DNA from: an uncultured Ruminococcus sp.
GTDB taxonomy: Bacteria > Bacillota > Clostridia > Oscillospirales > CAG-272
Direction: 5' to 3'
Assembly (NCBI GenBank): GCA_905202255.1
Contig: CAJKRH010000075.1
Coordinates: 1 to 5,237 of the forward strand
Length of the DNA stretch: 5,237 nucleotides
Part shown: positions 4,999 to 5,237 of the stretch, piece after piece
How positions within the stretch are numbered: the first letter of the stretch is position 1
How the letters are laid out: each line of letters opens with the position of its first letter
Position numbers and translations under genes: made by a program
Notes under the pieces: model-generated
The model's database searches: none
What the model was told of the DNA's origin: nothing
Seen by the model: only the letters and a program-made list of their open reading frames with translations

Positions 4999-5035
4999 TC
5001 GCAGAAAGCATCATAAAAAAGAATCCATAACCAAT

Positions 5036-5068
5036 AAACCCCTCCTGCCGCTCGGCAGGAGGGGTTTT
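5036..5068 (+). terminator. intrinsic terminator of the sigma operon
   Basis: AAACCCCTCCTGCC (5036-5049) pairs perfectly with GGCAGGAGGGGTTT (5054-5067) over 14 bp with loop GCTC, followed by T. It lies 37 bases after the stop of the 487-aa gene. The T run is short (TTTTG), but the stem is very stable. Confidence 0.88.
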
Positions 5069-5106
5069 GTGCAGTACCACACAGGAAAAAAGCGCACTTT
5101 CAATTT

Positions 5107-5237
5107 CGTCCACTCACAAACTTCCCCGTATCAGCACCATAATATCGACCGCGAGGCTCACCATAGCCCGACATGGCATGGTAGCGAATCCGAGTCGGCG
5201 CTTGAGCGTTTCGAACCTGTAGCCGTGGCTATGCTAT
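5107..5237 (-). repeat. dispersed repeat, inverted copy of the right half of the central element, cut by the window
   Basis: The reverse complement aligns without gaps to 2588-2718, about 80% identical by my count, highest over the segment holding GGTTCGAAACGCT and GCGCCGACTCGGATTC. It includes the inner flank of the terminal inverted repeat (AAACTTCCCC). The remainder presumably continues past the window edge. No gene with a ribosome site is seen between the terminator and the window end. Confidence 0.8.

Noticed and set aside
1..5237. tRNA, rRNA, CRISPR array or insertion sequence with transposase
   Set aside because: No cloverleaf, rRNA segment, regularly spaced direct repeats or transposase-like frame was recognised by eye.

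Overview
The window looks like a gut-type Clostridia chromosome (Bacillota). The reasons are strong AGGAGG-type ribosome sites, TTGACA/TATAAT promoters, moderate GC, a two-gene sigma/membrane-protein pair of a kind I associate with Clostridia, and intergenic dispersed repeats rich in hairpins. This placement is inference; no marker gene is present.

Layout: (1) Bases 1-351 hold no credible gene. They carry a truncated dispersed repeat (hairpin 1-20 and a block at 109-210) and a long hairpin at 231-304. (2) Bases 352-1675 are a minus-strand cluster, read right to left: a 41-aa single-pass membrane protein, a 106-aa DUF4190-like membrane protein, an intergenic hairpin, and a variant prolipoprotein diacylglyceryl transferase (Lgt family). 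(3) Bases 1676-1973 are a divergent control region. It has a perfect TTGACA-17-TATAAT promoter for the minus cluster, a TATAAT box for the plus-strand gene, and three 15-bp palindromes of the form GTAAC-N5-GTTAC. (4) Bases 1974-2180 encode a 68-aa Cro/C1-type (XRE) repressor, followed by a clear intrinsic terminator. (5) Bases 2252-2726 are a composite repeat with imperfect terminal inverted repeats and internal hairpins. Parts of it recur in inverted orientation at both edges of the window. (6) Bases 2843-4998 are an ECF-type sigma factor and a translationally coupled 487-aa single-pass protein with a propeller-like exterior, driven by a good extended -10 promoter and closed by a strong terminator at 5036-5068. 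(7) Bases 5107-5237 are another copy of the repeat, cut by the window edge.

Working model: the XRE protein, or another dimeric regulator, binds the three palindromes and controls both itself and a small envelope operon (small membrane protein, DUF4190-like protein, possibly Lgt). The sigma gene and its partner form a separate envelope-sensing unit, the 487-aa protein being the likely membrane sensor/anti-sigma. The least ordinary parts are the three-operator divergent region with its overlooked 41-aa gene, and the three-copy structured repeat family.
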